Assembly (NCBI GenBank): GCA_002189035.1
Contig: NEEC01000018.1
Location: 806,001-870,000, forward strand
Direction: 5' to 3'
From: Utricularia gibba
Lineage: Eukaryota; Streptophyta; Magnoliopsida; Lamiales; Lentibulariaceae
Length of the DNA stretch: 64,000 nucleotides
Of the stretch, positions 36,401-49,246 are shown one piece after another. Position 1 is the stretch's first letter. Every line of letters begins with the position of its first letter. Under the pieces are notes generated by a model. The model saw nothing but the letters and a program-made list of their open reading frames with translations. It ran no database searches and was not told the DNA's origin. The translations under genes were made by a program, and so were the position numbers.

Positions 36401-37056
36401 AGAAGCTTAATTTGAATTGCTATAATTGATTGATAAAAATTCCATCAAAGCAATGGTGTAAAGCATTTTTCTCAACTTCATCAAAGTGTGACATGCTATT
36501 GATTAATGATTGTGAATGTTTCAATTTATTCATCCAAGTTGCAAGAGATCAACATATCATTAGCATGCTTGAAACAATAAAGAATCTTGAAACAATAGTA
36601 AGAATTCACTCCAATAGAATAAAGGTTAGAAATTGGATTGGACTATTATATCATAATATTCAAAAGTTGCTTGAAAAAAATATGTGAAGCATGCAACGAT
36701 CTTCCTTTACTATCAAATGAGTTTTATTGTCAAGTTGGAACTCAAAAGGATCAGTATAATGTAGATTTGGTGGGAAAGAAATGCAATTGTAAACAATGAC
36801 AATTAATTAGTATTCTATGCACACATGCTACATGTGTGATCAAGTATGTGGGATATGATCCATTTAATTATATCGATCTAATGCTTTTCAAAGAAATGTA
36901 CCATGTTATCTATGCTCTATCATTCCGTGGTATTGATTCTATGAAACTGTGGATGCCAAGCGATAGAATTCCACTACTTCCTCCTATTTTTCTTAAGAGA
37001 GTTGGTAGGCTAAAAAAGAAAATAATAAGAGCACTCTGTGAGCTACCATCCAAATA
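33440..37056 (+). pseudogene. Decayed MULE transposase, interrupted
   Basis: N-terminal pieces occupy 33484-34380, ending with the MuDR DNA-binding domain (FNTRDEVKYVIRSHC, then CIGDDCSWYI). After the solo LTR the protein resumes at 35690 with QIKSFDEYHNHVWKKF. It continues through YKEQF and FEGCYICFN, then the DDE region ENREAWRWLLELL with FISNRQKGI. HSNRIKVRNW follows, and last a SWIM zinc finger (CNCKQ...CTHA, about 36780-36830) with a conserved tail ending near 37056. Many stops interrupt it, including one inside the SWIM motif, so it is not functional. Confidence 0.8.
34387..35669 (-). mobile_element. Solo LTR (gypsy type) inside the MULE, with 5-bp target duplication
   Basis: The 1283-bp insert is flanked by direct repeats ctaca at 34382-34386 and 35670-35674. 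It falls exactly where the MULE transposase reading is broken. On the plus strand it starts TGTTGCG and ends TTAATA, so on the minus strand it runs TATTAA...CAACA, a TA...CA LTR. Near the plus-strand start it carries gtacgagtatcgatctcagg, which read in reverse is the conserved U5 end of Athila/Tat-type gypsy LTRs. No internal coding region remains. Confidence 0.75.
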
Positions 37057-37772
37057 ATAAGTGTTTATGTTATGATGAGTTTAGACTAATATTCATAAAT
37101 GCGAGAATTATTTAATGTTACATACTGAAAAAAAAATTCCCAAAAAAATGGTATGTTTTCTTATTTTTCTATTCTTTAAAATATGAAGTGTACTTTATTT
37201 AATTCTTCATCCTAAAGCTAATAAATTCAATTCTACATTATATAGGGACGACCATGCTCACAAAATCCATTTGCAACTTTGAGAAGTAGAAGATCCTAGA
37301 AAACAAAAAAAACATTTAAATGAATATAATGTTTTCATGAAAAAAAATGAATATTATTTATGTCGATGTTATGTTTTCATAGTATTATGAATATTTCTTT
37401 TGTTTGATTTACATCTTATTATGTGGAATTATGATATTATTCTTATTTAAAATGAATTTGTATCTTTTATGTGGATATCATTATGACATGCACTAATTAT
37501 TTATTTTAATGAAATGATTTATATTTTATTCATATATAGGAAAAGTGTAATATTTTCTGCCATAGATAGTTTTCTAGAGCTATCACTTTTTGGTGAACTC
37601 AATTCTACAACATTACAAGAAGCATTATTGTAAGAAATTTGTTTAATTAATTTATATGTATATAAATGGTGCACATATTTTTATTTAATGCAATTTGTAG
37701 TATAATGATGGGAAGATTTATGATCAAACAAAATTGTGAGAATTATATTTTATATTAGAAAAATGAATGTTT

Positions 37773-37857
37773 AAAAATATTTGAAGTAAATATGAAAGTT
37801 TAAATATATTTAATGTAAATAACCTAAAATTTAGATATATTTGAAAAAAAATCTCTA
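37773..37857 (-). repeat. Right terminal inverted repeat of the MULE
   Basis: The inverted partner of 32611-32692. It lies about 260 bases downstream of the kinesin stop codon (on the kinesin's 3' side). Confidence 0.7.
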
Positions 37858-38113
37858 CAAATGTTATAATATAATTAAATTGAATTTGAAGAATAAATAA
37901 TATAATTCATATTGGATCCAATTAAATTGATTAAATAAAAAAAATCCACTGCATTAGTGAACGGAGAAGCCACAATGCGTCCAGAAGCAAACGTTTTCTT
38001 TCACATAAAGTTACAGAGAGCAAACGCGACACCAACCTCGAGCCAGAATCAGTCTGTCTCCAGTTATCACTCTAAATGCATAGAGCTTTGGAATATTACA
38101 AATGCTCCATTCC

Positions 38114-41100
38114 CTAGTTCTCCTTCCCTTCTTTCCTTCTTCCTGATGCTGAATGGATGGTGTCAACATTCCCTGACTCATTCCATTGATCATCAGTGTT
38201 CCTATCCTTGAGCTGATTATTACCCGCCATGGTGGAGCGCAGTGCTGGAGGCAGTTTCAAGGGAACATCAGCTTCTACTTCGGGTTTCTGTTGTTGCGCA
38301 GGCAGATCAACATTCTGATCTTGAGGCACAGGAGGAGCGGGGACTAGTTTAATTACTGACTTGCGCCATTTTTTCCGGGTGATTGGTTTTGGTACGTTCG
38401 ACCGTGCCTGATACGAGGACAAAAGTTTGATGAAATGCTGCAAGAGTGCATCAACTTACATATGAAGGAGTAACAATTAGCACTTACAAGGTTATTCCCG
38501 ATGTCCGATAATGGCTTCCTGGCAGCGCCGTCATCATTAGTGTTGCGCACCTTCTGAGATAAAGCATTTTGAAGCAGTACTGCGCCTTGGCAAGCAAGTT
38601 CATGACTTTCACCATCTAAATTGACATGAATTTCTCCCGCAGCTTGCTCCACTGCATCCCCAGGGATCGGCTTTTCTCTGTTGCTGCATTTAGAAGGCTC
38701 GCATGAACATGAAAAGACACATATACCTCCTGCAGCTCGACATTCACATCTTGATGTTTTACATGACGAAGTTTTGCTACATGAGCAACAGCATCCTTCG
38801 GTCAAAGACACTTGAGTCGGCTTTTCAGAATCTTTAATTTTCTTGGCTTCCCTTCTGGTCCTTTCTACTGTTAATTCCCACTCATCATCAGAAAGATTGG
38901 AGTGTTCAGTTTGATCATCTTCAGATGTATCCATATCTACCAGAAACTCGCGTTCACTTGCACCATTGCTTGAAATGATGGACTTACGGTGTCCCTACAA
39001 CACCAAATAGAAGTTAAAACGTCTAGTGTAGGGTTCAGACAGGAGTTCAAAATAATGAAATCACCACCAGGGAACCTTAATTCTCAAGTCATATTTATGC
39101 CCGTTTCGGGAACAGAATTCTGGATTTACGTCATGAGATCCATTAAGAGTACTCTCCATCGCCAGTTTCTGTCAGGAGCATTACATAAATAATGTTTTAA
39201 AATCCCAGTAAAACCATGGTGCGTCTGAAATATAAAGAGAATATGACATGACTCACTATTAGTTTCTCTTGGTGGTCGAGCTCAACCTTTTGCTGTTCCA
39301 ATTGCCTTGTTAAATTGACTACTTTTTCTTTCAAATCTCTAACTTCAGAATCCTTATCCCGGCAATCACATTCTCTGTCACTTAGTCGACATCTAAGGAA
39401 GGAAACATAGTAAATCCAATGCTAAATGCCACGTGAAAATCATATGATGCCATTGTTTAGAAAAAAAAAAACCCGCGTGAAAAGACATGGCAGGATACCT
39501 GGAAGATGCAGCAAGGTTAAACAAGAAATCCATTATATGTTTTGCCTCAGCCATGGAACGAACTTGGTTCCACCTTCCCTTGCCATTAAATCCACGTTCA
39601 CACTCTTCTGCTTCAGACAATTGAGATGCCATTGAAACAAGGGCGCTTGAAGATGTGGCAAGCATATTTTCAAGAGCAAAAATCCTTGAGTTCCTTGCAC
39701 CAGGAGACATTGTCTGTGGAAAATCTCTGCAATAGAGGATATTGCCACATTAGAAAATTATTTTCCCCATATAAATTATCACTTTCTTTTCAAAATATGA
39801 TGAGAAAATTAATCACAGAAAGTAAGAAGACATAATCAAGACCTCAGGTTTTGTTGCTTCGCCATTGATACCTCTTCTTTCAGCCTTGCAATCTCTTCAG
39901 CCATTTTAGACCTCCTATGAATAGTAACATAAATGATTAGAAAGTAGGATAATAATGCTAGCATGCCATTTTGATGCAAAGGACTTACTCATTCAGTTGG
40001 CGTTCGTGCTTTGAACGCACCTCGTGTACTCCAACAATAACCTCTAGCTCATGCTCAATATTTCGAGTTAATGCCTTTAGTTGAAAAAAAAAAACGATTT
40101 AAAAGAAAGAAACTCCAAGTTCATTTGACCCAATCCAGAAAGTTGAACGCTTACCTGAACACTCGGACCTTTATTACCTGCTTCAAAGTGACAAATGCAT
40201 GAGTAAATTTCAAAAGCGGCACTTCATGACAATATCCTCTAACCTAACCTGGTGTTTCACGTGAGGCTTTCTTAGATTCTAATAATTCTTTAAGCCGTTT
40301 TGTAGCCATGGCAGCCTCCTCAGTCTTCCGCAGCAAGACCTGCAAGTCCACATGTGTTATATTTAAAACTTAAAAACTACACGATGGATTGGAGAAAACA
40401 AACATCTTTACCTGTTTCTGCCGTTGGTTGAGTGCAAGCAGCTTATGCATCTCGTACTCATTCCTTCTTCCCTCTTTCCTTAGCTGTAAACGATAATGTA
40501 AAATAAAAATAAAAATATACTCAACACTGAGAATTTCCAACATTGCAGTGATCCTCTTTCATAAATGTGTCTTGCAAAGAACCTGAAGCACTTCTTTTTC
40601 CCTAGTTGCTTTCCACAGCCTGAATTGCTCAGATTCTTGTTTAATCTTTTGTTGCAATTGAACCTTAACACACGAGGAGGCAACAATAGCACATTATGAA
40701 ACTGAACCTAGAGACTTGTGTGAAACACTGAAGAAATACTTTTTGAGTTTTTATTCTATGAATCTCATCCTGCAGTCTTTTCGCTGCTTCATCACTTTTT
40801 TGTTTTTGTCGTAGCAGTTGAGCTTGAGCATCCTGCTTCTTCTTCAGTTCAGCCACCTGAGGAGGGCTTGAAGGTTTAAATAAGAATGCAGAAAACTTGA
40901 CTCAAAAGAAAAAATATTTCAACTTACATGGTTCTCAAGAACATTGAGTTTTTGAAGATACTCTTGTTTTATTTTCTGAGCAATGTCACCAGAATTTGAA
41001 GAGATATTGGCGAGACTATTTTTAAGCTCATCAATTTCTTTCTGTAAAGAGAAAGACAACATTGAAGATTGGGTCACACAAAGAAGAATTTGAAGGTACA

Positions 41101-44100
41101 AAAAAACTGTCTACCTGCAAGGCTTTCTTTTGTAATTCCAAATCTTGAACCTTTTTTTCGTAGTGTTGTTTCAGCGTCGATGTATCAGAACCCATAACTC
41201 GCTTCATTTCAGCCTATAGTTGGAAAATACAAAACGAAGAAACAGATTGCATCATATCTTACAACTGTTCCATGCATCCTACAAGTCATATTAGTGGCCT
41301 GAAATACTTTCATTTCTTAGCACACTAGAGAAATAATAAACCTAATACCTATGAACAAAACTGCAAATGCTAAGAAAAATGGCGTGAGAGCATCATGCAA
41401 CATTGATTATGCTTATGACCAGGTACAGAAGACAAAGCATGTGCAATTTTATGCTTAAAATTAAACTACTTTTCAACAGAATAAAGGCTTTATAGGGAAA
41501 GAGACAATAAGGATTAAGGGTATTGGACGACAAGGAGGAAACAGCACTTCAATACACCAAAACTTCCACAATATGTACCTCTTTTTGTTCAAGCCTTTTG
41601 TCCAGTTCTTTGAGTTCTCTGTCCAATTTCTCCTGAAGAGAAGAATGTTCAAGTTCCTTTTCATCAACTTCCGCAACATCTGTGGAAGGTTTTAAAAAGT
41701 AAATATTTCATGCAGGCAGGATTAAAGAAGCAATACTTACTGAATCCATTTGGAAAAAAAAAGGGGGGGAGAAGAGTTGCTAGTGAAGCACATTACCTGT
41801 TTCAAAATGTTGATGGGATTCCATGAGGGAAGAGTTCTCTGTATGAGAATCATCATCCTCACCATCATAACAATCAGCAGAGTACTCAGTCCCTAGATTG
41901 CAAGCACTTTGGATTTTTAAAAGGTCACATTCAAGATTTCTAGAAGCATCAGTTTTCATCAGATCAAGTTCCTGAAATGTGAGCGAACCAATTTTTATGA
42001 AAAAAGATTTAGTGCTTTTTAGATTGTGAATGATAAACTAGGCTACCGGGGATTTAGAATTTGAGTCTGGAAAAAGCCAAAATAAACCTTATTTAACTCA
42101 AGCTCAGTTTCACTCAATGTCTTCCCAAGTTCAGAACCTTTCATCTTCAAAAGAAACCTATCTCGTTCTACCTGAAATGGGCATAGATATTCCAAAATAG
42201 AGAAGCTGTGTCCCAAAATTCAATAGATTCTTTCAAATCACAAGATTTGTTACCAACCTGAGCATCTAAAGCAAGCTTCCTCATGTGTTCATTACTCGCT
42301 TCCAAGACTGATACTTTCTGCTTAAGAATCTGAAGATTAACAGATAGAATGGGTCTTAAATATTGCCAAGCATTATACAAATTTGCACATGAAGTCAATA
42401 ATGAATGTATGCAATGCAAATATGTTTTTTTTTTCTGAATTTTCACAGAACGCGCCAGATTACGTCTGAAGCACGTTCTCTGAACGCACAAATAAACAAA
42501 GTAGATAAACCAGTGTCATCATACTTCAATTTCCTCAGCTGGTGCACAGGACTCCCCACGAAAAAAAAGCAACTCTGTTTGTAATTGTTCAATTTGGCTT
42601 CGCATTCTTTGTATTTGAGCTGCAACAGGGTCATGATTGACCTGCAGCAAAGATGAAAAGACGTCAAACCAATAATTCTTATGATTAAAAACAAACCAGC
42701 CAAATACTGAATGCATACAAATTACACAAAAAATAATATCTTACTATCGCTTTATTCTGAATGTTTCGGGCACGATTTGCATACTTCAATGTGTTAAGTG
42801 TCTCTTCAGTATTTGTGTCAGCTGGGCTGATGCAAGCTGTTTAAAGAAGAGGAAACGTAGAAGAACTGAGTAGTTACACAGCCATCCCCAAAGCAGCCAA
42901 GCTATTTTCTACAATTTCAAATGAAATGGGACAGACTGGGATAAAAGAGCATACCAATCATAATTGTTTTGCTGTTCCCACCAAGAGAATCCTGCAAAAC
43001 ACTCGTCAATACACTTCTAATCCAGAAATATACAATCTATTAAATACTTGCAATAACTTTCGTAAACCATTGCTATTGGAAAAAAAAAAATTAGGATCAT
43101 ATTTTGTACTTGCAAAATGCGGGTTAATTTGCTATCCCGGTATGGAACATGGCCACCATCTTTTCGTTTCTTTTCATCACCTAAAGCACTTATGACATTT
43201 CCAAGTGCCAACAAACCCTTGTTGATGTGAATGCCTAAATGAAAAAACCAAGGAATTGAATCAGCACAGCGATCAAATAGTTAACTAGAGAAAAATGAAC
43301 GCCAGATTTTGAAGTAATATGAACATTGACTTCACATAAAGCATGAATGCCAGTGATCATTAAACGGGAATCAAATAAAAGATACCTCAATTAAAAATTT
43401 TGTAAAATCAAATAGGATCAGCAACATCATAACAATTTGCACAAAACATTACCTTCTTGTAAACGATTACCATCTGCACCCGTTCGTTTTGCCCGCTCAG
43501 ATCCTGCAAGATCCACTAGGTGAAGCTTTGCAAGAAGAACATCATCGACAGAGCCATCTCCAGACGTTGGAGATATTCTCCTTTGCTCCATTAGGATGGT
43601 AAAAATGGCATGAGAGCGACTGTTTAACAAGAAATCGCCAAGTGAGTGAGACTCAAAATGAAAAAAAAAAAGTACTAGGACACCATCTCTAAACAAAGAG
43701 TCTATATAAATACACATCCTGAGAACTAAAAAAAGTCCCCCTAGGAGCAGCATTACATAGATGACGCATTAAAGAGAAGTCAGATAAACAAACCTTGATT
43801 GGCTGTTCATGTTTGTGCTAGCTGTTGCGCGAGTTAGTGATCCCTGCAACAGATACGACGCCATCTCTTCTTTTGTCCTAACCTCTGCCTCGGTCACCCC
43901 AGAGAGTGTGATTTCTCCATTCAACTTTTCTCTGATCTGAATAGGAACTCTTGAAAGCCCAGAAGTTTTTGAATCTAGCAAGTCAAATACCTCTTCCTTG
44001 AAAATCTACAGGTTTAAAGGAGACTTGAAATGCATTAACTCGAGCAGAAAAGTACACTAGGAAGCACAAAAAGAATATAGCACCATATCTGAGAATTAGA

Positions 44101-44730
44101 TGAAGGAAAATGTTTAACTACCTCGATGAAGGAAACTCTAATAAGAAATTCAGTAGACTCCTTCATACTCTCCACCCTAGAGAAAATGCTATCCATGACC
44201 TTAGGTAGCACACCATTTACACGCTCTTCACCATTATAATTGGTGCCCATGGTATAAGTCTTCCCAGAACCAGTCTACACATAAATTTTAACAACAAAGG
44301 TTCGATGAACAATGACACAGTAGGATCAAACCATATTCAAATGATGTGAAAGTCATAGACCTGTCCATATGCAAGCACGGTTCCATTGTATCCGTGAAAA
44401 AAGCCATCAACAAGGGGTGAAACACAATCATCGAAAATTCGTGATGAAGGGTCTCCCTTACTACCATATATGTAATCGAAGGTGAAAGCATGAGACCCTA
44501 TTTGAACCTGTAAGCATCCAATTCCAGAAATTGAAACAATAAAGTAATCGAAAAAGGACAACTACATCAGTTAAGCTAAGCATAAACACATTTAGCGAAG
44601 TTCAAACCTGTTTCTCAGCTGGATAAACAGAAATGCAATCTGTGCAACCCAAGAGAAGCTCGGATGTAACAAGTGGCCTGACATTAACTGCAACCTTTAC
44701 ATTTTGCGAAGACTCGTCCATGGGGCGCAT
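38114..44730 (-). CDS. KIN4C: Kinesin-4 motor protein, KIN-4C type, 27 exons
   Basis: Exon starts in transcript order: 44730, 44507, 44274, 44005, 43619, 43234, 42991, 42836, 42641, 42329, 42171, 41971, 41679, 41213, 41041, 40856, 40663, 40483, 40339, 40177, 40074, 39914, 39726, 39392, 39168, 38994, 38407. All junctions are GT-AG and in frame, giving about 1205 residues. The motor domain spans about 10-345: P-loop GQTGSGKT (89-96), switch I SSRSH (211-215), switch II DLAGSE (248-253). Long coiled coils cover about 355-900. The cysteine-rich block at about 1007-1042 ([19 protein letters not shown]) is a C-terminal kinesin-4 feature and favours KIN-4C over FRA1/KIN-4A. Family members are plus-end-directed microtubule motors. 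In-frame Met codons at 44730 and 44721 are both possible starts. Exons 7 (37 bases) and 20 (23 bases) are unusually small. The gene appears intact. Confidence 0.9.
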
Positions 44731-45709
44731 ATCATGAGAATTCCCGCTACCAACAACGGGAAATCCAGTCCTCTTAACCTATGCAGAATAACGAGAATTT
44801 TACCACCGCCTCTACGCCTGTAACCTACACTCCGAATCGGATGTACAGACTCCCTCAAATCTACAAAGGAAAGATGAAACTACCCAAAAAAAACAACCAC
44901 AGCATGTAGAAGAAAAGAAATGTTTTAAGAACAAGGAACAAGATTTCTCACCCTCAAAACCCAATGCCGACGGAATCTGATCAAATGGTGAAGATGCCCG
45001 TTGGATAGCTGAGAAATCCTCTTGGAATACCGCGGAAAATTGAAATGGTAGAGGCAGAGAAAGGCCGAGTGGGAAATCGAATTTCGAATTTCGAATTTGA
45101 CTTGCGCTTCTATTCCCCCGGTATGGGCCAGCTCAGCAAACATTTTCATATACGCTGACTGGGCTTCAACGATCTGTAGACTCTGCTCCCGGCCCAAGAC
45201 AGCCTGCAAACATTTTCCTGGTCGCCTTGTCTTTTTTATTATTATTTTTAAATCCATATATTTGCATTAATTATAATTCTAAAATTTTTATAAGGAATTA
45301 GAAGTGGATTGAGAAGCATGATTAGGTTCCTCCATTTGCATTTACGTTTTTATTACCTTGCTTTAACATTATTTTGTTGATATGGTTACAAGTCACTTTT
45401 TGTCACGTGAAATTTATAATTTTCATAATTTTTTTACATTATTTTATGTTACTTGTAAGACTTCCTCGATTAAACAATTTTGACCCAATTTTGTTGATAT
45501 GTTTCTTCGCGATCGTGTTCTCCTTTGGATTGTTCTTCCCTTTATTCTTTTCTTCTTCTTTTTTCTTTTTCATCTCCTTTAGATATGGTTGTAATTTTTT
45601 TTCTCTTTTTCAACTTTGTAATTTTAGGTTTTCATTCTAGTATACTTATATCAAGATAGAGTCTATTAGACGTGGACATTTAAGATGTAACTTAAAAATA
45701 TACCATTAT
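44731..45709. promoter_or_regulatory. Kinesin leader and promoter region
   Basis: No other gene was recognised. About 270 bases upstream of the kinesin start, the minus strand reads TCCAACGGGC (44996-45005). This contains the YCYAACGG core of the mitosis-specific activator element bound by three-repeat MYB factors, although the last positions differ. The promoter is cut off by a solo LTR beginning 980 bases upstream of the start. Confidence 0.35.
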
Positions 45710-47069
45710 TGATGGTGATTGTGCAAGTGCACAGAAACCGTCGAAGTAATAAAATAAGATCGTATCCACAGAGAATTGTTATTGGAATTTTCTTTTCAAA
45801 ACAAAGAGTTAAAAAGATTGTAAATAAAAGAAAGATTTGGTTTTTGAAGACAATAAGAAAAGTGGTATTGGATCTAAGATCCACCTTACTTGAAAATCGC
45901 CCTTGCGTGTGTGCAAACCTTGAAGACTAACCTGCTTGCACAAGCTTTGGGGTGTTAACCTAAAGTAGTGCTACTCGGTGACCGTTATAGTACCGTCCCT
46001 TATTTTTGTGGGATTATGGAATCAACCATGCCATCAAAGCCATTTCACCTCTTGTGATAACTCATGTTTTCCCCACACCCAAATCTAACCCTTACACCTC
46101 ACACCTCACACCTCGCAGACAGATTAGACAGAATGTGTCTTACCAACGATGTCTGATTGAGCCCTTCTCCTTAGGTGCTTGAGACCAACCTTTGATTCTC
46201 TCATACTTCCTTACCAAATCATGTTGGTAAAGAAAACGTTGCGAAAAACAGAATCAAACCTTAAATTAAATGCTGAAAAACATAGTAACAAAGTCACACG
46301 TGCAGAACTTGCGCAAACAAGGTTTCACAGCAGATCCTCAGCCGTAAGCACTCACACGCGCATGCTTGACTCTAAACAACAAAAGTTGATGAAAAACAAA
46401 AGTGAAGTAATCCAAAATATGTTAGACTCGACTCTAAACCCTAATTTGACTCTATGGTCGTCCACCACTTGACTCTCTTTTAGGTATTCGCGTTTGGATT
46501 TTTATATAATGGTGGGGATTTGTCGGGCTTTCTTGATGGGCTCACATCAAATCTTCTATCCAAATCTTCTAAGATTTGATACAAATCTTCTAGGATGAGA
46601 TCCAATTTCTTTAAGATAAGATGCGAATCTTATCTTATTCGAGAATCTTTGATCGATTCTTCATCCGGATAGACAAAATCTTAGCTTCCATCAAAGTAGC
46701 TCGAAAATCCTCCAAATTATTCTAAATTCGTACTTAAAAATCACAAAACATACTTTCCTTCCAAAAAGATCAAAGTGCTATAAAAGATATAAAATTCTTC
46801 TAGAAACATAAAGAAAGTGAGAAAAAAAGAATGCAAAACTCATCTAAATGAATCTTAAAAAGCATAAATATAAGTGACACAAAATTATTTATCAATTATA
46901 TTTAAACATATATGATTAGTTCTAGATAGAGATTAAATTACCAATTTAGTCCCCAATTTAAACAAAAGATGAAAACTAAATAAATATTATTAAAAATACT
47001 ATAATTCATTCTAAATCCTAATTTTCAATATAAAAACATATTGATTTTTCTATCTAAAAACTACAAATA
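45710..47069 (-). mobile_element. Solo LTR (gypsy type), second member of the TA...CA group
   Basis: A 1360-bp segment flanked by attat at 45705-45709 and 47070-47074. On the plus strand it begins TGATGGTGATTG and ends CAAATA, so the minus-strand reading is TATTTG...CATCA. Near its plus-strand start are gcaagtgcac, gtcgaagtaataaa and gatcgtatccacag. In reverse these are the U5 end seen in Athila/Tat-type LTRs. It has the same orientation, size and organisation as the LTR at 34387-35669. No gag or pol sequence adjoins it. Confidence 0.7.
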
Positions 47070-47924
47070 ATTATATGTTATCAACAATTGGATACTTGAA
47101 AATTACATGCAGAGAGATAAATATATGTATTAATAAAACATAGACTTAAAGTCATTATCTTCCATTATTTTACATTAATTTGTTTCTTTTTGTCGGTTGC
47201 GTTTTTTCTTGTTTTTTATTTTCTGAAAATATGAAATAATCAATTATATGTGAACACAATCTTTATTTACTACTAAGTAGATTTTTTTTTTCTCAATTGC
47301 AGAATTATCATTAAATTCTAATTGTTTGTGTTAGTCTTAATTTGTCCTTTTTTTGTAGATCCATATTTCTTATACCTCCCCCGAATAAAAGTAGAGAGAT
47401 TTGTACCAAATAAACGAGTGAGACACTCCAACAGAAATAAAACATATCATGTTTGAAAATCGGACTGGTTACTAATCAGTATCGTAAACTCAGTCCATTC
47501 CATCGATTTCGGTGATAGTGTTTTGTTTTTTCTATTATATATGAAAAAAAATTAAAAATATATATATTGACCAATGAGACTTGGATTTGACCGGTTCAAA
47601 TCGGACTTCATATCAAATCCATACTTGGAAGTTGTAACCGAATTCCAACACAGTGGAAACGTGGATGGCCAAATGTCGTTAATATTTCATTAGTTAATAG
47701 AATGATGGAGTGCGCAGTTAGCAGTTGGTGTGACATCTCAACCACCAAATAATACAAAATAGAATAATTATATTCTCGTGTCCGTTGATGGGGAAAAAAT
47801 TTGGCAAACACGTTAAAAAATGAGCATTCCTTTTTAGAAGTGATTTTTCGATTTTCGAAAAGAAATTTCAAGAATATTTGAAGCATTTTTTTAACCATGA
47901 AACTCAATTTTGCAATTAAGATTT

Positions 47925-48480
47925 CGATAGATCAAGAATATAAGTATACAATAAACGTAAATTATGTTAAAAAAAAGATTAGATCTAATGGATTATTAAT
48001 GATTTTAATTTTTTATATTTTTCATTATTTCATTTATGTAATTTCTTGTTTTAATAGTCAGTTGTGGTACAATGGCCCGGATTCAACGTGAGGACCATGA
48101 GGTGGCAGGGGATAAGCCCTTGTGACGAAAACAAAGGCAGGCACATGCCATGGCCCCATGGCTGTTAGCCATGTGCATCATCGCATACAGGAGGGTATAT
48201 ACATTACATTGTTTTGTAATGTATTTTGGAACAATGATAGGGCCAAAGCTAGCAATATATTCATTCCCTATTGGGTCCTAGATGCAGTGCAGTATGGCGC
48301 AGTCATGGGTTTCCAATATTGAGGATTCGGGAATCACATCATTATTAAAATGAAGATGGAATCGATAAACATGAAATTCAAATATATAATAAATATAAAT
48401 TATATTAAAAAAATTAAATTTAATGAATTATTAATAATTTATAATTTTTTTATATATTTAATTATTTTATTTTTAAATTT
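47925..48480 (+). repeat. Direct-repeat pair flanking a G+C-richer 300-base segment
   Basis: 47925-48045 and 48360-48480 align over about 115 bases. Shared landmarks in order are ataaa(c/t)(g/a)taaattat, ttaaaaaaa, (t)aatg(g/a)attattaat and attatttca/attatttta. The 300 bases between them are richer in G+C (for example ccatggccccatgg). The organisation recalls a small LTR-type (TRIM) element, but no primer-binding site was identified. Confidence 0.45.
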
Positions 48481-49246
48481 CGATGTGAAATTATTTATTC
48501 TAATAATTATCAATACAATGAATATAGTTTGGAGGAGTCATTACAAGGAGTCTACACCCTACTAAAATTACAAGAAATCCAAGGTCGATGCGGGGGAATG
48601 GTTGGTGGCTGGACAAAGCATCACACCAAGCTCAAGACTAGGGATTGTTGTTGTCATGACGGTCGCTTTTTCCTGTGGATGTCGTGTTTGGTCCTCCAAA
48701 AGGACCCCCCAACTTTTGTCACCAGTTGATGGAAAACACAAACCGATAATAGAGTCTTTGGTGTTTTGTGGAAATTGATAGATCAAAAACTGTCATACCA
48801 CATAGGACATAAATTTATCACCATCTCGGACAAAATTTTAGAAAATCAAACCTAACAAGATTTGAAAGCAGTGAGAAAATAATCAAAATTGGAAGCAAAA
48901 AAAAAAAAAAAATCCACTGTCAATCTACTTGAACAAATCCAAGGGAGGTCCCATGAGTAAGAATTGAATGAAAGAACATGAATGATTAAAAAAAATTATC
49001 AAGAAAAATTGAGGGGACAAATCTATCTTAATATGATATTAGAAAGTAGCTCCAATTAATACGTCTAAATAACATCACTCTACTTTCTATCTCGTTTTAA
49101 AAATATTAAGTGTTTAAAAATCCTAAATTCATAATCTCTTTTTCTAAATCATCAAAACATTACAAGAAAATATGATTTTTCTAATAATAGAATCTAGAAT
49201 AATAAACACATCCTTTGAGTGATGATGAATTTATGGATGGATGTAG

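Larger units (their letters stand above)
32611..37857 (+). mobile_element. MULE with long terminal inverted repeats, split by a solo LTR
   Basis: The left end (32611-32692) and the reverse complement of the right end (37773-37857) match over about 75 bases. Both contain tcaaat, a tatctaaa block, ttaggtta, ttacat, and a second tatctaaa-like block at matching spacing. Possible 9-base flanks are ataaatgtg and acaaatgtt (7 of 9). The plus-strand interior is a decayed mudrA transposase, and a 1.28-kb solo LTR at 34387-35669 interrupts it. The element abuts the truncated gypsy integrase. Confidence 0.75.

Noticed and set aside
44925-45257. 110-residue minus-strand frame upstream of the kinesin
   Set aside because: It is probably 5' leader and promoter sequence of the kinesin gene. 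It contains no motor-family sequence and is out of register with exon 1.
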